Assembly: GCF_003946675.1 (NCBI RefSeq)
Contig: NZ_RHOT01000007.1
Location: 1 to 64,000 of the forward strand
DNA length: 64,000 nt
Direction of reading: 5' to 3'
From: Lapidilactobacillus gannanensis
Lineage (GTDB): Bacteria; Bacillota; Bacilli; Lactobacillales; Lactobacillaceae
Each line of letters starts with the position of its first letter. Position 1 is the stretch's first letter. Positions 25,916 to 35,156 of the stretch are shown in pieces. Under the pieces are notes generated by a model, which ran no database searches, was not told where the DNA came from, and saw only the letters and a list, made by a program, of their open reading frames with translations. Position numbers and translations under genes: made by a program.

Positions 25916-28900
25916 ATGACAGTTAAGGGATTAACATTAAAAGAAAGTATGAATAAGAATATTCAAGCTATCATGCCGCTTGAAGAAGAGAAATCAGAGT
26001 TTGAAATAAGGTTATCAAATTTTATTAAGAACCTTTTGGCAAACAAAAACGAATCTGAAGAATTTCAAAAAAATCTCCTGTCGGATTTTTTAAAAGGTTG
26101 TCTACCGAAAAACTTTATTAATACACATAGCCGAATAGATCTGACCATTTACAATGGTCAAGATGCTTCCAGCTCTCTTGGTGTTTTAATTGAAACTAAA
26201 AGTCTGACCAATGTAAATGAAATGATGACAACTAAAAATTTCAATGTAAAATCGTTTCAAGAGGCGATTGCATACTATCTGGAAGAAAGAATAGTTAGTG
26301 ACGCAATTGAAATTAAGAAGATTATTATCTCGAATGGATTATCTTGGTTTGTCATTGAAGCAAAGGAATTTGAGAAATATTTCTATAATAATAAAACTCT
26401 TGTTGATAACTACAAGAAATGGTCTCTTAGACAGCTATCAAGTGATACGACTGATTTCTTATACACATCAGTGATTGCACCACAAATTGAAAAAGCAATC
26501 GAAAAGGGTATCAGAATTGCACATTTTGATTTGGGTAATGCTGTTCAGTCGAAGAAGGATATTAAGTTAAAGAAAAATAATGTTACCCAATTGTATAGGT
26601 TCTTTTCTGCGGAAAATCTATTGAATAAGGAAATTTTTACTGATTCAAATAAACTCAACAAGAAATTTTACGATGAGCTATTGTATATTATGGGTTTGGA
26701 GGAAGCTAAAGAGGGCACAACTAAGATTATTAAGAGGCTTAGTCCTGAAAAAAGACAAAGCTTCTCAATGATTGAATCAATAATTACTAGATTGGATCAA
26801 AAAGACGTACCGGTAGAAAAACAGTATGATACTGCTATTCAATTGTCAGTTATATGGATTAACCGTATTCTATTTTTAAAGCTCTTAGAATCGCAATTAG
26901 TTGCATTCCATAATGGTGACCGTAAATATAAATTCCTCTCTTTTAACAAGATCAAGTCATATGCAGATTTATTTGATTTATTTTTTGGAATTCTAGCCAA
27001 GAGACATGATCAGAGGAATTCGGAATTAGAAGCAAAGTATAGTTTTATTCCGTACTTAAATAGTTCTCTATTTGAGGAAAGCCCTGTTGAAACAAGTAGT
27101 TATGGAATTACCATTGACCAACTCCGCGAAGGGGATATCAAGGTATATGGAAAGACGGTTTTAAAGGACGAAAAGGGTAAAAAGAAGAGTGGATTATTAG
27201 ATTTTCATCAATATTTATTCGAGTTTCTGGAGTCCTATGACTTTTCAACTACATCATCAGGTAAAGAAAAGTCTAAAAATGATTTGATTAATGCTTCGGT
27301 ACTAGGACTTATTTTTGAAAAAATCAATGGTTATGCTGACGGATCATTCTTTACCCCGGGCAATATTACCATGTATATGTCTCGTCGCGCTTTACGATCT
27401 GCTGCTATTGATAAGATAAATTCTGATTTAAACTGGCAAGCCAAGACAGTTGAAGATCTTAAGTTTAAAATTAGCAATATTGAAACAGCAAAGAAGGTCA
27501 GTGATAGTATTGATGATCTTAAAATTTGTGATCCGGCAGTAGGCTCTGGCCATTTCCTTGTCTCTATTCTGAATGAAATCATTGCTTTAAAAAATGATTT
27601 GGGATGTATTTTCGATTCTGAAGGGAAAATACTGAGAAATATTCATTGCTATGTCGCAAATGATGAGCTTATAGTTCAAGACTTTAATGGGGATAATTTT
27701 AATTATACAGTTGGTAATTTTGAGGCTACAAGAGTTCAGAAAGCTCTGTTTCAGCAGAAGCAATCTATCATTGAAAACTGTCTATTTGGTGTAGATATAA
27801 ATCCAAACTCGGCAAACATCTGCCGTTTAAGATTGTGGATTGAATTGTTGAAGAACTCTTATTATGATGACAATGGTGAACTAGTAACTCTTCCGAATAT
27901 TGATATAAATATCAAAATCGGTGATAGTCTACTTCATAAATTTGATCTCGATTTCTCTTTTGATTTGAGACGTAATGATTTCAAGGAATATCTTCAACTA
28001 GTCAAAGATTACAAGCAAACAAGCAACAAAAAGTTGAAGGCAGAACTTTCAATAAATATTGAAAAGATCAAGCGATCCTTTACAGATACCGCCTCTACCC
28101 CTGAAATGAAGAGGCTTAATAACCTCCTAACAGAGATGGGGAAAGCTGGAATTATGGATATGTTTGCCGATTCAAGAGAGGAACAAAAAAGATTCGATGA
28201 AATAACCGCTCAGGTTCAAAAAGCAAAAAAAGAGCTTGATGAAGTACTGAAAAACCCAATGTTTGCATCTGGATTAGAGTGGAGAATGGAATTTCCTGAG
28301 GTTCTAGATGATGAAGGAAATTACGTTGGATTTGATTTGGTAATTGGTAATCCCCCATATATTTTTGCTCGCAATCAATCATTTACGGATGACATGAAAA
28401 AGTATTACGTGAAGACATATACAATTAGTGAATACCAAGCAAATACTTACACTCTCTTTATTGAATTAGCATATGGGTTACTTAGAAAGGGCGGAACCTT
28501 TGGATACATTATCCCTAACAACATTTTGACCATTCAGACTAATGCAAAAATTCGGAAATTCATTACTGAAAAAACGGGAAATATCGTGATTATCAATTCG
28601 TTAGATAAAATTTTCTCAGATGCTTCTGTGGATAATTGTATTTTGTTTTTCAAAAAGAAGAAACCTAATTTTATTTCACTTGAAGAATTGTCCGACGGAG
28701 AGTTTATACCTGTAGGGAAAGTTGATTCAACTTTCTTTAAAAACAACTCAAATTTCAGTTTTTCAAAAGTTAAGTATCAAAAAGTATTTGATGCATACGA
28801 AAAGATTAATCAGCCAGATATGCGACCGCTTAGTGAAATTTCGACTTTGAAGGCGGGGGTAAAGATCTATGAAACTGGTAAAGGAAATCCACCTCAGACA

Positions 28901-29506
28901 AAAGAAGACAAACGTAATGACGTTTTTGTTTCAACCTCAGCGGTCGATGCGAATTGGAGAAGATGGCTGGAGGGTAGCAATATTAAAAGATATGCGGTGT
29001 CTTGGAGTGGTAAATATGTTAAATATGGGAATAATTTGGCGGCAAAAAGAAATCCCCAGATTTTTAGCAAAAGGCGAATTCTAGTGAGACAGATTCCTTC
29101 TAGGAAAGAGTATGCAATTAATGCGATGATAATAGATGATGATTCCATTAATGGTGAGTCAAATTTAATTGTTAGTGAAATAAAACAAAGTTTATTCTAC
29201 GTCTTGGGAGTCCTGAATTCAAAAGCAATATCCCTTTGGTTTATCATTAAGTTTGATAAATTTTCTAGAAATTTGTATCCACGGTTAGTCTTAAACGAAC
29301 TTGGACAGTTTCCAATTCCGGATGTTAATGATGTACAAGAAAGAGAAATAGCTAATAACGTTAAGCTATTGATGAATGAGATGGCAAAAGAAGAGAGTAA
29401 CCATAAATTAGTAGATGAATTGAATATTGCTATTGACGAACAAGTTATGAATGCATTTAAACTTACCGAGGAAGAGAAACAAACTGTTAGGGATTTTGAA
29501 ATATAG
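25916..29506 (+). CDS. Type IIG restriction-modification enzyme (nuclease-methyltransferase-specificity fusion)
   Basis: 1196-aa single-chain enzyme expected to cut unmethylated DNA and methylate adenine in its own site. Seen: an N-terminal PD-(D/E)xK-like site with D75 and E93-x-K95 (IETK), a helical connector, motif X FTPG near residue 478, motif I DPAVGSGHF near 538, a second motif GVDINPNSANICRLRLW near 630, catalytic NPPY near 811, and a C-terminal target-recognition region (residues 950-1196). The ribosome site GAGGA lies 6 bp upstream. Base use is clearly more AT-rich than guaA or coaA, which suggests transfer. It is intact; the recognition sequence cannot be read. Confidence 0.9.
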   Translation: MTVKGLTLKESMNKNIQAIMPLEEEKSEFEIRLSNFIKNLLANKNESEEFQKNLLSDFLKGCLPKNFINTHSRIDLTIYNGQDASSSLGVLIETKSLTNVNEMMTTKNFNVKSFQEAIAYYLEERIVSDAIEIKKIIISNGLSWFVIEAKEFEKYFYNNKTLVDNYKKWSLRQLSSDTTDFLYTSVIAPQIEKAIEKGIRIAHFDLGNAVQSKKDIKLKKNNVTQLYRFFSAENLLNKEIFTDSNKLNKKFYDELLYIMGLEEAKEGTTKIIKRLSPEKRQSFSMIESIITRLDQKDVPVEKQYDTAIQLSVIWINRILFLKLLESQLVAFHNGDRKYKFLSFNKIKSYADLFDLFFGILAKRHDQRNSELEAKYSFIPYLNSSLFEESPVETSSYGITIDQLREGDIKVYGKTVLKDEKGKKKSGLLDFHQYLFEFLESYDFSTTSSGKEKSKNDLINASVLGLIFEKINGYADGSFFTPGNITMYMSRRALRSAAIDKINSDLNWQAKTVEDLKFKISNIETAKKVSDSIDDLKICDPAVGSGHFLVSILNEIIALKNDLGCIFDSEGKILRNIHCYVANDELIVQDFNGDNFNYTVGNFEATRVQKALFQQKQSIIENCLFGVDINPNSANICRLRLWIELLKNSYYDDNGELVTLPNIDINIKIGDSLLHKFDLDFSFDLRRNDFKEYLQLVKDYKQTSNKKLKAELSINIEKIKRSFTDTASTPEMKRLNNLLTEMGKAGIMDMFADSREEQKRFDEITAQVQKAKKELDEVLKNPMFASGLEWRMEFPEVLDDEGNYVGFDLVIGNPPYIFARNQSFTDDMKKYYVKTYTISEYQANTYTLFIELAYGLLRKGGTFGYIIPNNILTIQTNAKIRKFITEKTGNIVIINSLDKIFSDASVDNCILFFKKKKPNFISLEELSDGEFIPVGKVDSTFFKNNSNFSFSKVKYQKVFDAYEKINQPDMRPLSEISTLKAGVKIYETGKGNPPQTKEDKRNDVFVSTSAVDANWRRWLEGSNIKRYAVSWSGKYVKYGNNLAAKRNPQIFSKRRILVRQIPSRKEYAINAMIIDDDSINGESNLIVSEIKQSLFYVLGVLNSKAISLWFIIKFDKFSRNLYPRLVLNELGQFPIPDVNDVQEREIANNVKLLMNEMAKEESNHKLVDELNIAIDEQVMNAFKLTEEEKQTVRDFEI

Positions 29507-29512
29507 TGGTAG

Positions 29513-29606
29513 ACAAGAACGCTGATTCTTCAAATATTTCGTAATTCGAAGGGACTCTCACAAGAAGATTTTTCTGCAGTTAAGGGTAGTATGCCGACAA
29601 TTAAGG
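29513..29606 (+). pseudogene. Possible XRE-type HTH fragment
   Basis: Between the restriction enzyme and the IS, one frame reads LILQIFRNSKGLSQEDFS, resembling the first helices of an XRE repressor. A TAG stands in frame just before it and there is no start codon. The insertion sequence ends the reading. It may be the remains of a controller gene. The match is short and uncertain. Confidence 0.3.
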
Positions 29607-30936
29607 GAGTGTACAATATTTTGTGTAAATAGTAATTGAAAAGGGAAGACCTTCCCCGTATGATTAAATCGCCAAACATAATCAACGGAGGTCTTCCCCC
29701 ATGGATCAGTTTAACAAAGAAATCGCTCAAGCACTACTATCTCAAGGAAATTTAAAAGAGGTTTTTCGTGCTCAGTTAGAGAGAACAGTCAACAGCCTAC
29801 TTCAAGCTGAATTAACCGCAATTTTAGGCTACGATCCATATGATCGCAGTGGTTTTAACAGCGGAAATTCCAGGAACGGACAGTACTTTCGTCAAATAGC
29901 TTCCGAGTATGGAAAACTAAATATTTGCGTACCACGTGACCGTAATGGTGAATTCAAAGCAGCACTCATTCCGCCGTACACGCGTCGTGTTGATGCCTTA
30001 GAAGAGATGGTTATCAAGCTCTACGAAAAAGGAATCACAACACGTGAAATTGCCGATTTAATCGAGAAAATGTACGGATCGCACTACTGCGCAACAACGA
30101 TCTCAAACATGACTAAGGTCGTCGAGGGACAAGTTGAAACTTTTCATGAACGTCATTTTACTGAGGCAAACTTCGTTTGTCTCTTCATCGATGCGACTTA
30201 TCTTCCACTCAGACGAAATACGGTTGAACGTGAGGCGGTCTATATCGCGATTGGCATCACGGCAAACGGAGAGAAACAGATTCTTGATTACCAGATCGCT
30301 CCAACTGAAAATGGCGAAGTTTGGTCAGAATTATTAGGTGGGCTTGTAAAAAGAGGTATCATCAACGTTCAACTGGTCGTCGCTGATGGAATGGTGGGAC
30401 TTGAATCGGCGTTGGAGAGGAGCTACCCACAGGCAAAATTCCAGCGTTGCCTCGTCACATATGAGTCGTAATATTTTTAAAAAAGTACGTGTTAGCGACC
30501 GGCAGGCCGTTATGTCTGAATTCAAACAGATTCACCAAGCAACGACAAAATCTGAGGCACAAAAAGTCCTGGACACCTTTATTACGCACTGGGAACCTAG
30601 CTATTCTAAAATGACGAAACGCTTAGCAGAGACCCAAAATCTGCTTACTTTCTTTGATTTCCCAACGAGTATTAGAGCCTCGATCTACTCGACCAATCTT
30701 ATTGAATCTTTCAATAAATCGATCAAGCGAAAAACCAAAGCAAAGGAACAATTTCCAAATGAAGACGCGTTAGATCGTTTCTTAGTCACACAGGTGTTGG
30801 CCTACAACGAAAAGAACTTTGGCAAGTCTCATCGTGGATTTAAACAGTGCCAGGATACATTAGAATCGATGTTTTGAAATTGGTCATTTAATCATGCAAA
30901 TAAGAGTTACTCATTTACACAAAATTCTTGACACTC
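29607..30936 (+). mobile_element. IS256-family insertion sequence
   Basis: About 1330 bp bounded by inverted ends: GAGTGTACAATATTTTGTG on the left and, read from the right, GAGTGTCAAGAATTTTGTG. It holds a Mutator-type transposase gene. The 8-9 bp flanks (left ...AATTAAGG, right TCTACTGC...) do not match, so no target duplication is visible. One side has probably been rearranged since insertion. Confidence 0.88.
29701..30877 (+). pseudogene. IS256-family transposase, frameshifted
   Basis: Together the two frames cover 392 codons, the normal length. Seen: the N-terminal GYDPYDRSGFNSGNSRNG, the catalytic D in LFIDATYLPLR, D in VVADGMVGLE, and E in TNLIESFNKSIKR. The frame breaks near 30457. One extra A in CTCGTCACATATG changes the family sequence CLVHMSRN into CLVTYES and a stop. 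Removing that A restores the frame. IS256 transposases are normally read in one frame, so this is a mutation rather than programmed shifting. Confidence 0.85.
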
Positions 30937-30996
30937 TCTACTGCATAATTGGTGATATAATTATCATTAACGAATTTGTGATGAGGGTGCATAAAC

Positions 30997-31884
30997 ATGG
31001 CTACAGCTAAAATCATTGAATTATTACTCGAAGATGGCACATTAGACGGATTGTTGACTGTCCAAGATAGTAGTTGGAATGGAACGATGCTTGTTTCACC
31101 ACGCGATAGTATCAGTCAGCTATTTCAAAAGGAAGAAACAAAATTCTGGGGAGTTTATCTGTTACTGTCCGATGAAGGCGTCTATATCGGGCAAGCTTCT
31201 GAGCTACAAACTCGTCTGAAACAGCATGATAAGTCGAAAGATTTTTGGGAAAAATGTGTTCTCATTACTACCAAAGATGATTCGCTTAATCGTGGTGCGA
31301 TTGATTATATTGAAGCTGACCTGATTGAAAGAGCCAAACGGGTGGGCAGATTGCACATCGAGAACAAGCAGAATGGAAATAAGACTAATGTATCTGCATT
31401 TGAAAAGGTAAGGTTTGATAATTATATAGAGAACGCGCTCTTACTCTTAGAGTTAATCGGTATCGCAGTGTTTAAACAAGATGAAAAAAAGCGTAGAAAG
31501 CGAAAAATGATTACTCAATCAATCAATTCAACCCAGTCGATACCCGATTCGCCTTTAGAAATGGATCACGCTGTTGCTTACTATGTTGAATTAAGTGATG
31601 GATTCAAGTATCAGGGCACGAGTAACAGAGACTATTTTTTGCGTACAATTGAACATCTTGCCAAAACTTATCCTAATGTTTATCAAGATTTGAAAATAGG
31701 CTTTATAAGCAAAAAAGGCCGTCACTATATCGCCAATGAACAACGGTGGTCATCAAAAACTAATAGTCCACTTTATTCTCGAATTAATAATGGTGATTAT
31801 ATCTATTCAAATCAATCAGCAAATTCTTTGCGGGATAACTTAGAACAGTATCTAAAAGCGTTTAATATACAGCGAATTGTATAG
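30997..31884 (+). CDS. GIY-YIG nuclease-domain protein
   Basis: 295 aa. A GIY-YIG core lies at about residues 48-130: GVYLLLSDEGVYIGQASELQTRLKQHD, then a region with IDYIEADLIERAK holding the usual metal-binding glutamate. The C-terminal 100 residues contain ELSDGFKYQGTSNRDYFLRT, which looks like a separate DUF4357-type module. The gene has GAGGGTG 8 bp before its ATG and its own upstream AT-rich region. Its place 1.5 kb after the type IIG enzyme, split only by an IS, suggests a defence or DNA-processing role. That role is inferred from context. Confidence 0.8.
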   Translation: MATAKIIELLLEDGTLDGLLTVQDSSWNGTMLVSPRDSISQLFQKEETKFWGVYLLLSDEGVYIGQASELQTRLKQHDKSKDFWEKCVLITTKDDSLNRGAIDYIEADLIERAKRVGRLHIENKQNGNKTNVSAFEKVRFDNYIENALLLLELIGIAVFKQDEKKRRKRKMITQSINSTQSIPDSPLEMDHAVAYYVELSDGFKYQGTSNRDYFLRTIEHLAKTYPNVYQDLKIGFISKKGRHYIANEQRWSSKTNSPLYSRINNGDYIYSNQSANSLRDNLEQYLKAFNIQRIV

Positions 31885-31932
31885 TAAATGTAGTGTGAGA
31901 AATAACGACACCTAAAAAGTTATTTTTTGTTT

Positions 31933-32361
31933 GAGAGCGTAAAATATCTTGTGTAAATGCATAAAAGACTTCTGAATTGTATAGAAATAGGGGATGCCTT
32001 CCCTTATGATATTTAGTAACCACAGAAAACATCACAGGAGGCGTTCCCCATGAATGAACTTACCACAGAAATTATCGCTGCACTAGCCCAAAAGCAAGAT
32101 TTGGACGAAGTTTTTCGTCACCACCTCGAAATTGCGATTAACCAGCTGCTTCAAACCGAATTGGCAGAGTTTTTGGGTTACGAACGCTACTCATACGCTG
32201 GGATCAACACTGGTAATAACCGCAACGGCAGTTATGAGCGCTCGTTTGATACGAAGTACGGCCAACTTAACTTAACCATTCCTCGAGATCGCAATGGCCG
32301 GTTTGAAAATCATACCTTGCCAGCCTACGGTCGGCACAGTGATAATTTAGAAAGCCATTGA
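31933..32361 (+). mobile_element. IS256-family element, 5' remnant
   Basis: The left end GAGAGCGTAAAATATCTTG and the 5' part of the transposase gene are present. The element stops at about codon 103 with no right end. It is a different IS256 relative from the one at 29607. Confidence 0.75.
32050..32361 (+). pseudogene. IS256-family transposase, N-terminal fragment
   Basis: 103 codons reading LGYERYSYAGINTGNNRNG and then LTIPRDRNGRF, the N-terminal domain of a Mutator-type transposase. All catalytic residues are missing. GGAGGCG lies 7 bp before the ATG. The fragment ends in LESH and a stop where unrelated sequence begins. Confidence 0.85.
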
Positions 32362-32377
32362 TAATGAATCAAGAAAG

Positions 32378-32401
32378 GCCAATAGGGTATACCCTATTGG
32401 C
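32378..32401. promoter_or_regulatory. Perfect 24-bp palindrome upstream of amaP
   Basis: Half-site GCCAATAGGGTA is followed by its exact inverse. No T-run follows, so an operator is as likely as a terminator remnant. TATAAT-like boxes lie at about 32450 and 32475, before the amaP start at 32507. Confidence 0.5.
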
Positions 32402-32506
32402 TAGATTGGTTTAGTCAAACAAAAATCTTAATTGGTTCCTTATAAGAGCATATAATTCCATCATCACTACCTGTCCTGTTATAATTATGGTAAAGGTGGT
32501 GATGAT

Positions 32507-33067
32507 TTGCGATTTATATTTAAGGTATTAATAGTAGTTGTTATTATCCTTGCATTTCCTTTATCCATAGTTCTTGTCTTTAAAAATTGGTCAACGGCTA
32601 TTGGTACTAGTACACCCATGTTATTAAAGCTTGGTTGGTTGGAGCAGTACGAACCGATATACCTCTTTTGGAGTGGAGTAATTCTGGCGGTACTGTTAAT
32701 TATTTTTTTGCTTATCACACTTTTTTGGCCACGGTCACAATCATTATATCTTCATCAAAAGTCTGATGGTCAAGTGACCGTCAGTAAGAAAGCTATTGAA
32801 CATTTTGCGCTTTCAGCACTTCAACATGAACCCTTTATTGGCAACCCCAAGGTATCAGCTAAGTTATCACGAAAAGGGATCACACTTAAAATATCGGGTG
32901 ATCTACTAAATTCAGTCAATGCTAAGAAACAGACTGCAAATTTTCTCAATCAATTAAAAAAAGATTTGCGTATTTGTCTTGGAATTTCTGAACAGAAAAA
33001 AATAAAAATCCGACTCGTTGATTTCAATGAGTCGGACGCTAATGTGCAACAATCTCGAGTTGTCTAG
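32507..33067 (+). CDS. amaP: Alkaline shock membrane anchor protein AmaP
   Basis: 186 aa with two membrane segments (residues 4-24 and 55-78) and a cytosolic C-terminal domain (SKKAIEHFALSALQHEPF). In the family AmaP anchors Asp23 at the membrane. The start is TTG at 32507 with AAAGGTGGTG upstream. It opens a five-gene run with gaps of 11, 27, 14 and 12 bp, so all are likely one operon. The flanks are an IS256 remnant on the left and a MITE beyond dps on the right, which suggests an acquired stress module. Confidence 0.87.
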   Translation: MRFIFKVLIVVVIILAFPLSIVLVFKNWSTAIGTSTPMLLKLGWLEQYEPIYLFWSGVILAVLLIIFLLITLFWPRSQSLYLHQKSDGQVTVSKKAIEHFALSALQHEPFIGNPKVSAKLSRKGITLKISGDLLNSVNAKKQTANFLNQLKKDLRICLGISEQKKIKIRLVDFNESDANVQQSRVV

Positions 33068-33078
33068 GAGGTGATAAC

Positions 33079-33264
33079 GTGACCGAACTCATTAAAGCCT
33101 ATTTTTGGCCACTAATTGGTGGAATTATGGGATTGCTCTTAGCGGTCCTTATCATCACTTTTGGATTTTTCAAGACGCTTTTTGTTTTGATTTTTATGGC
33201 AATCGGGATTACCGCGGGTTATTATATTCAAAAAACTGGTATCTTAACAAATGTTTTTAAATAA
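33079..33264 (+). CDS. DUF2273-family small membrane protein
   Basis: 61 aa, two hydrophobic segments (IGGIMGLLLAVLIITFGFF and TLFVLIFMAIGITAGYYI). DUF2273 proteins regularly sit between amaP and asp23 genes, as here. The start is GTG at 33079 with AGGAGGT 7 bp upstream. It probably belongs to the membrane assembly that holds Asp23. Confidence 0.87.
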   Translation: MTELIKAYFWPLIGGIMGLLLAVLIITFGFFKTLFVLIFMAIGITAGYYIQKTGILTNVFK

Positions 33265-33291
33265 CTGTTTGAATTATAAGGAGGAAAAATT

Positions 33292-33834
33292 ATGCAGAAT
33301 GGAACGCCAAGTGAGAAAACAACAACTAACGAAAAGTCTGGTGTTAAAGGCAATTTAACATTTGATGATAAGGTTATTCAAAAGATCATTGGTATCGCAC
33401 TTTCTGAGGTAGATGGCTTATTAACCGTAGATGGCGGCTTTTTCGCAAATGTTGCTGAAAAACTAGTTAATACTTCAGATGTCACATCAGGAATTGATGT
33501 AGAGGTTGGAAAAAAGCAGGTTGCAGTGGATCTCGACATTGTTGCTGAATACGGCATTGATATTTCTAAACTGTATGACAAGATCAAAAATGTTATCGTT
33601 CGGGAAGTAAAGAATATGACCGACTTAGAAGTAATTGAGGTAAATGTGAATGTTGTTGATGTCAAGACAAAGGAGCAACATGAAAAAGATTCGACTTCTC
33701 TGCAAGATCGCGTGAGCGATGCCACAGACAAAACGAAGGAAGCCATCAGTAAGGGCGCAAAGAAATCGAAGGAAACATTAGGTGACAGCGTTGATAAAGT
33801 AACGTCTGACAATAAATCTAGTCGTGTTAACTAA
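33292..33834 (+). CDS. Asp23/Gls24-family envelope stress protein
   Basis: 180 aa, soluble. The Asp23 domain covers residues 20-125: GNLTFDDKVIQKIIGIALSE, then VDGLLTVDGGF, then VEVGKKQVAVDLDIVAEYG. A charged, lysine- and serine-rich C-terminal tail of about 55 residues follows. Asp23 forms a membrane-associated network under alkaline or envelope stress in Staphylococcus; Gls24 relatives act in general stress. AAGGAGG lies 8 bp before the ATG. Confidence 0.92.
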   Translation: MQNGTPSEKTTTNEKSGVKGNLTFDDKVIQKIIGIALSEVDGLLTVDGGFFANVAEKLVNTSDVTSGIDVEVGKKQVAVDLDIVAEYGIDISKLYDKIKNVIVREVKNMTDLEVIEVNVNVVDVKTKEQHEKDSTSLQDRVSDATDKTKEAISKGAKKSKETLGDSVDKVTSDNKSSRVN

Positions 33835-33848
33835 GGGAGTGAGTAAAT

Positions 33849-34100
33849 ATGGGACTTATTTGGTCATTAATCGTCGGGGCAATCATTGGTGCCATTGCTG
33901 GCGCAATCACTAACCGTGGTGCTGCTATGGGCTGGATTGCAAACATCGTAGCTGGTTTAATCGGTGCGTGGATTGGTCAAGGGCTCCTTGGCACTTGGGG
34001 CCCTTCGTTAGCTGGCATGGCATTGATACCATCGATCATTGGTGCAATTATTTTAGTTCTGATTGTTTCATTAGTTGTTGGTCGAACCAGTAAAAAGTAA
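33849..34100 (+). CDS. GlsB/YeaQ/YmgE family membrane protein
   Basis: 83 aa with three glycine- and alanine-rich hydrophobic segments: LIVGAIIGAIAGAI, GWIANIVAGLIGAWIGQGLLG and SIIGAIILVLIVSLVVG. This matches the small transglycosylase-associated family, whose older name does not imply enzyme activity. GlsB genes often neighbour gls24/asp23. The ribosome site GGGAG lies about 10 bp before the ATG. Confidence 0.9.
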   Translation: MGLIWSLIVGAIIGAIAGAITNRGAAMGWIANIVAGLIGAWIGQGLLGTWGPSLAGMALIPSIIGAIILVLIVSLVVGRTSKK

Positions 34101-34112
34101 GGAGGGAATTTT

Positions 34113-34253
34113 ATGGACGTCTTGAAAAATGTATTTAAGTTTATGATCGCTTCTACACTCATTGTAGGTGGTGTCCTCATCGGTGGCACCGTCTTGGCCG
34201 CTAAGAAAGTAGATGGCATTGGTGATACATTGCAACAAAAATTACATGGATAA
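34113..34253 (+). CDS. Small membrane protein at the end of the asp23 operon
   Basis: 46 aa: MDVLKNVFKFMIASTLIVGG then one membrane helix and a short polar tail ending QQKLHG. AAGGAGGG lies 8 bp before the ATG, one of the best ribosome sites in the operon, so it is probably translated. It follows glsB by 12 bp. I do not recognise the family. Confidence 0.75.
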   Translation: MDVLKNVFKFMIASTLIVGGVLIGGTVLAAKKVDGIGDTLQQKLHG

Positions 34254-34285
34254 TTAGCCAAATTTATCTGTATTAGGCTTCTTAG

Positions 34286-34312
34286 AACGTAAATAATTTT
34301 ACAATCTACCAT
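34286..34312. repeat. Solo inverted-end sequence related to the MITE at 34940
   Basis: AACGTAAATAATTTTACAAT followed by CTACCAT resembles the right end of the MITE (TTAATTTTACAATCTGCCAT). No partner end lies nearby. It may be the scar of a related element between the asp23 operon and dps. Confidence 0.45.
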
Positions 34313-34440
34313 ATAACGTCTCCATCTTTTCAAAACGACTTAATTCTACGGGCTATAAATAACTTAATTTGCCAGTGTATAACGTTTCAGATTAAGCTAC
34401 CACTATGTTATAATAACCATATCGAAAGGAGATCAATCTA

Positions 34441-34908
34441 ATGAAATATACGAAAACCAAAGCAGTATTAAATCAACTCGTTGCCGATTTGAGCCAGATG
34501 TCAATGATTATCCATCAGACGCATTGGTACATGCGTGGACCTAACTTTTTGAAGTTGCACCCCTTGATGGATGAGTTCATGGAAGAAATTGACAGCCAAC
34601 TCGATGTCATTTCTGAACGGCTGATTGCGCTTGATGGCAGTCCTTACTCGACCTTAAAAGAAATGGCCGAAAACACTAAGATTCAAGACTGGCCTGGTGA
34701 ATGGGACAAAACAACCCCAGAACGCCTCGCACACTTAGTTGATGGCTATCGTTACTTGGAAGACCTTTACCAACACGGCATTGAAGTATCCGATGTTGAA
34801 AAAGACTTCAGTACCCAAGATATTTTCATTGGTCTCAAAACCGCAATTGAGAAGAAAATCTGGATGATTCAGGCAGAGCTTGGGTCGGCGCCGGAAATTG
34901 ATGAATAA
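34441..34908 (+). CDS. dps: Dps-family DNA-protection/ferritin-like protein
   Basis: 155 aa, the usual length. Seen: the inter-subunit ferroxidase ligands in QTHWYMRGPNF (H) and LMDEFMEEIDSQLDVISERL (D and E), then ALDGSPYSTLKE. Dps stores iron with hydrogen peroxide as oxidant and shields DNA in stationary or oxidative stress. AAAGGAG lies 8 bp before the ATG and a TATAAT box about 35 bp upstream. It follows the asp23 stress operon with its own promoter. Confidence 0.93.
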   Translation: MKYTKTKAVLNQLVADLSQMSMIIHQTHWYMRGPNFLKLHPLMDEFMEEIDSQLDVISERLIALDGSPYSTLKEMAENTKIQDWPGEWDKTTPERLAHLVDGYRYLEDLYQHGIEVSDVEKDFSTQDIFIGLKTAIEKKIWMIQAELGSAPEIDE

Positions 34909-34939
34909 AATAATATTAAAAAATCGGTAGGCTTATAGT

Positions 34940-35134
34940 AGATTGTAAAATTAATCCGAACGCCCATTTGGATATTGGACAGCCCTAGTTCACAAAAGGT
35001 TTCGATTTTAATTCGTTCGGAATAGGTTATACTAGACAAAAGATCAGCTCCTAAAAGATGGGTTTGTGGTAAACACCATTTTAAAGGCAGCTGATTTTTT
35101 TGTCCGAACAGCGTTCGGATTAATTTTACAATCT
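34940..35134. mobile_element. MITE with perfect 24-bp inverted ends and an internal transcription-unit-like core
   Basis: 195 bp with ends starting AGATTGTAAAATTAATCCG at 34940-34963 and exactly inverted at 35111-35134; similarity extends weakly outside. There is no coding sequence. Inside, a TATACT box (35028-35033) precedes a nested hairpin: outer GATCAGCTCC/GGCAGCTGAT, inner AAGATGG/CCATTTT, then T7 at about 35095. It could yield an RNA of about 60 nt. The ends look like those of IS30-type elements, but I cannot verify this. No clear target duplication. Confidence 0.8.
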
Positions 35135-35156
35135 GCCATTAATAAAAAATACGTCG

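Noticed and set aside
30386-30480. Programmed frameshifting in the IS256 transposase
   Set aside because: There is no slippery run at the junction and this family is read in one frame; a single inserted base explains it better.
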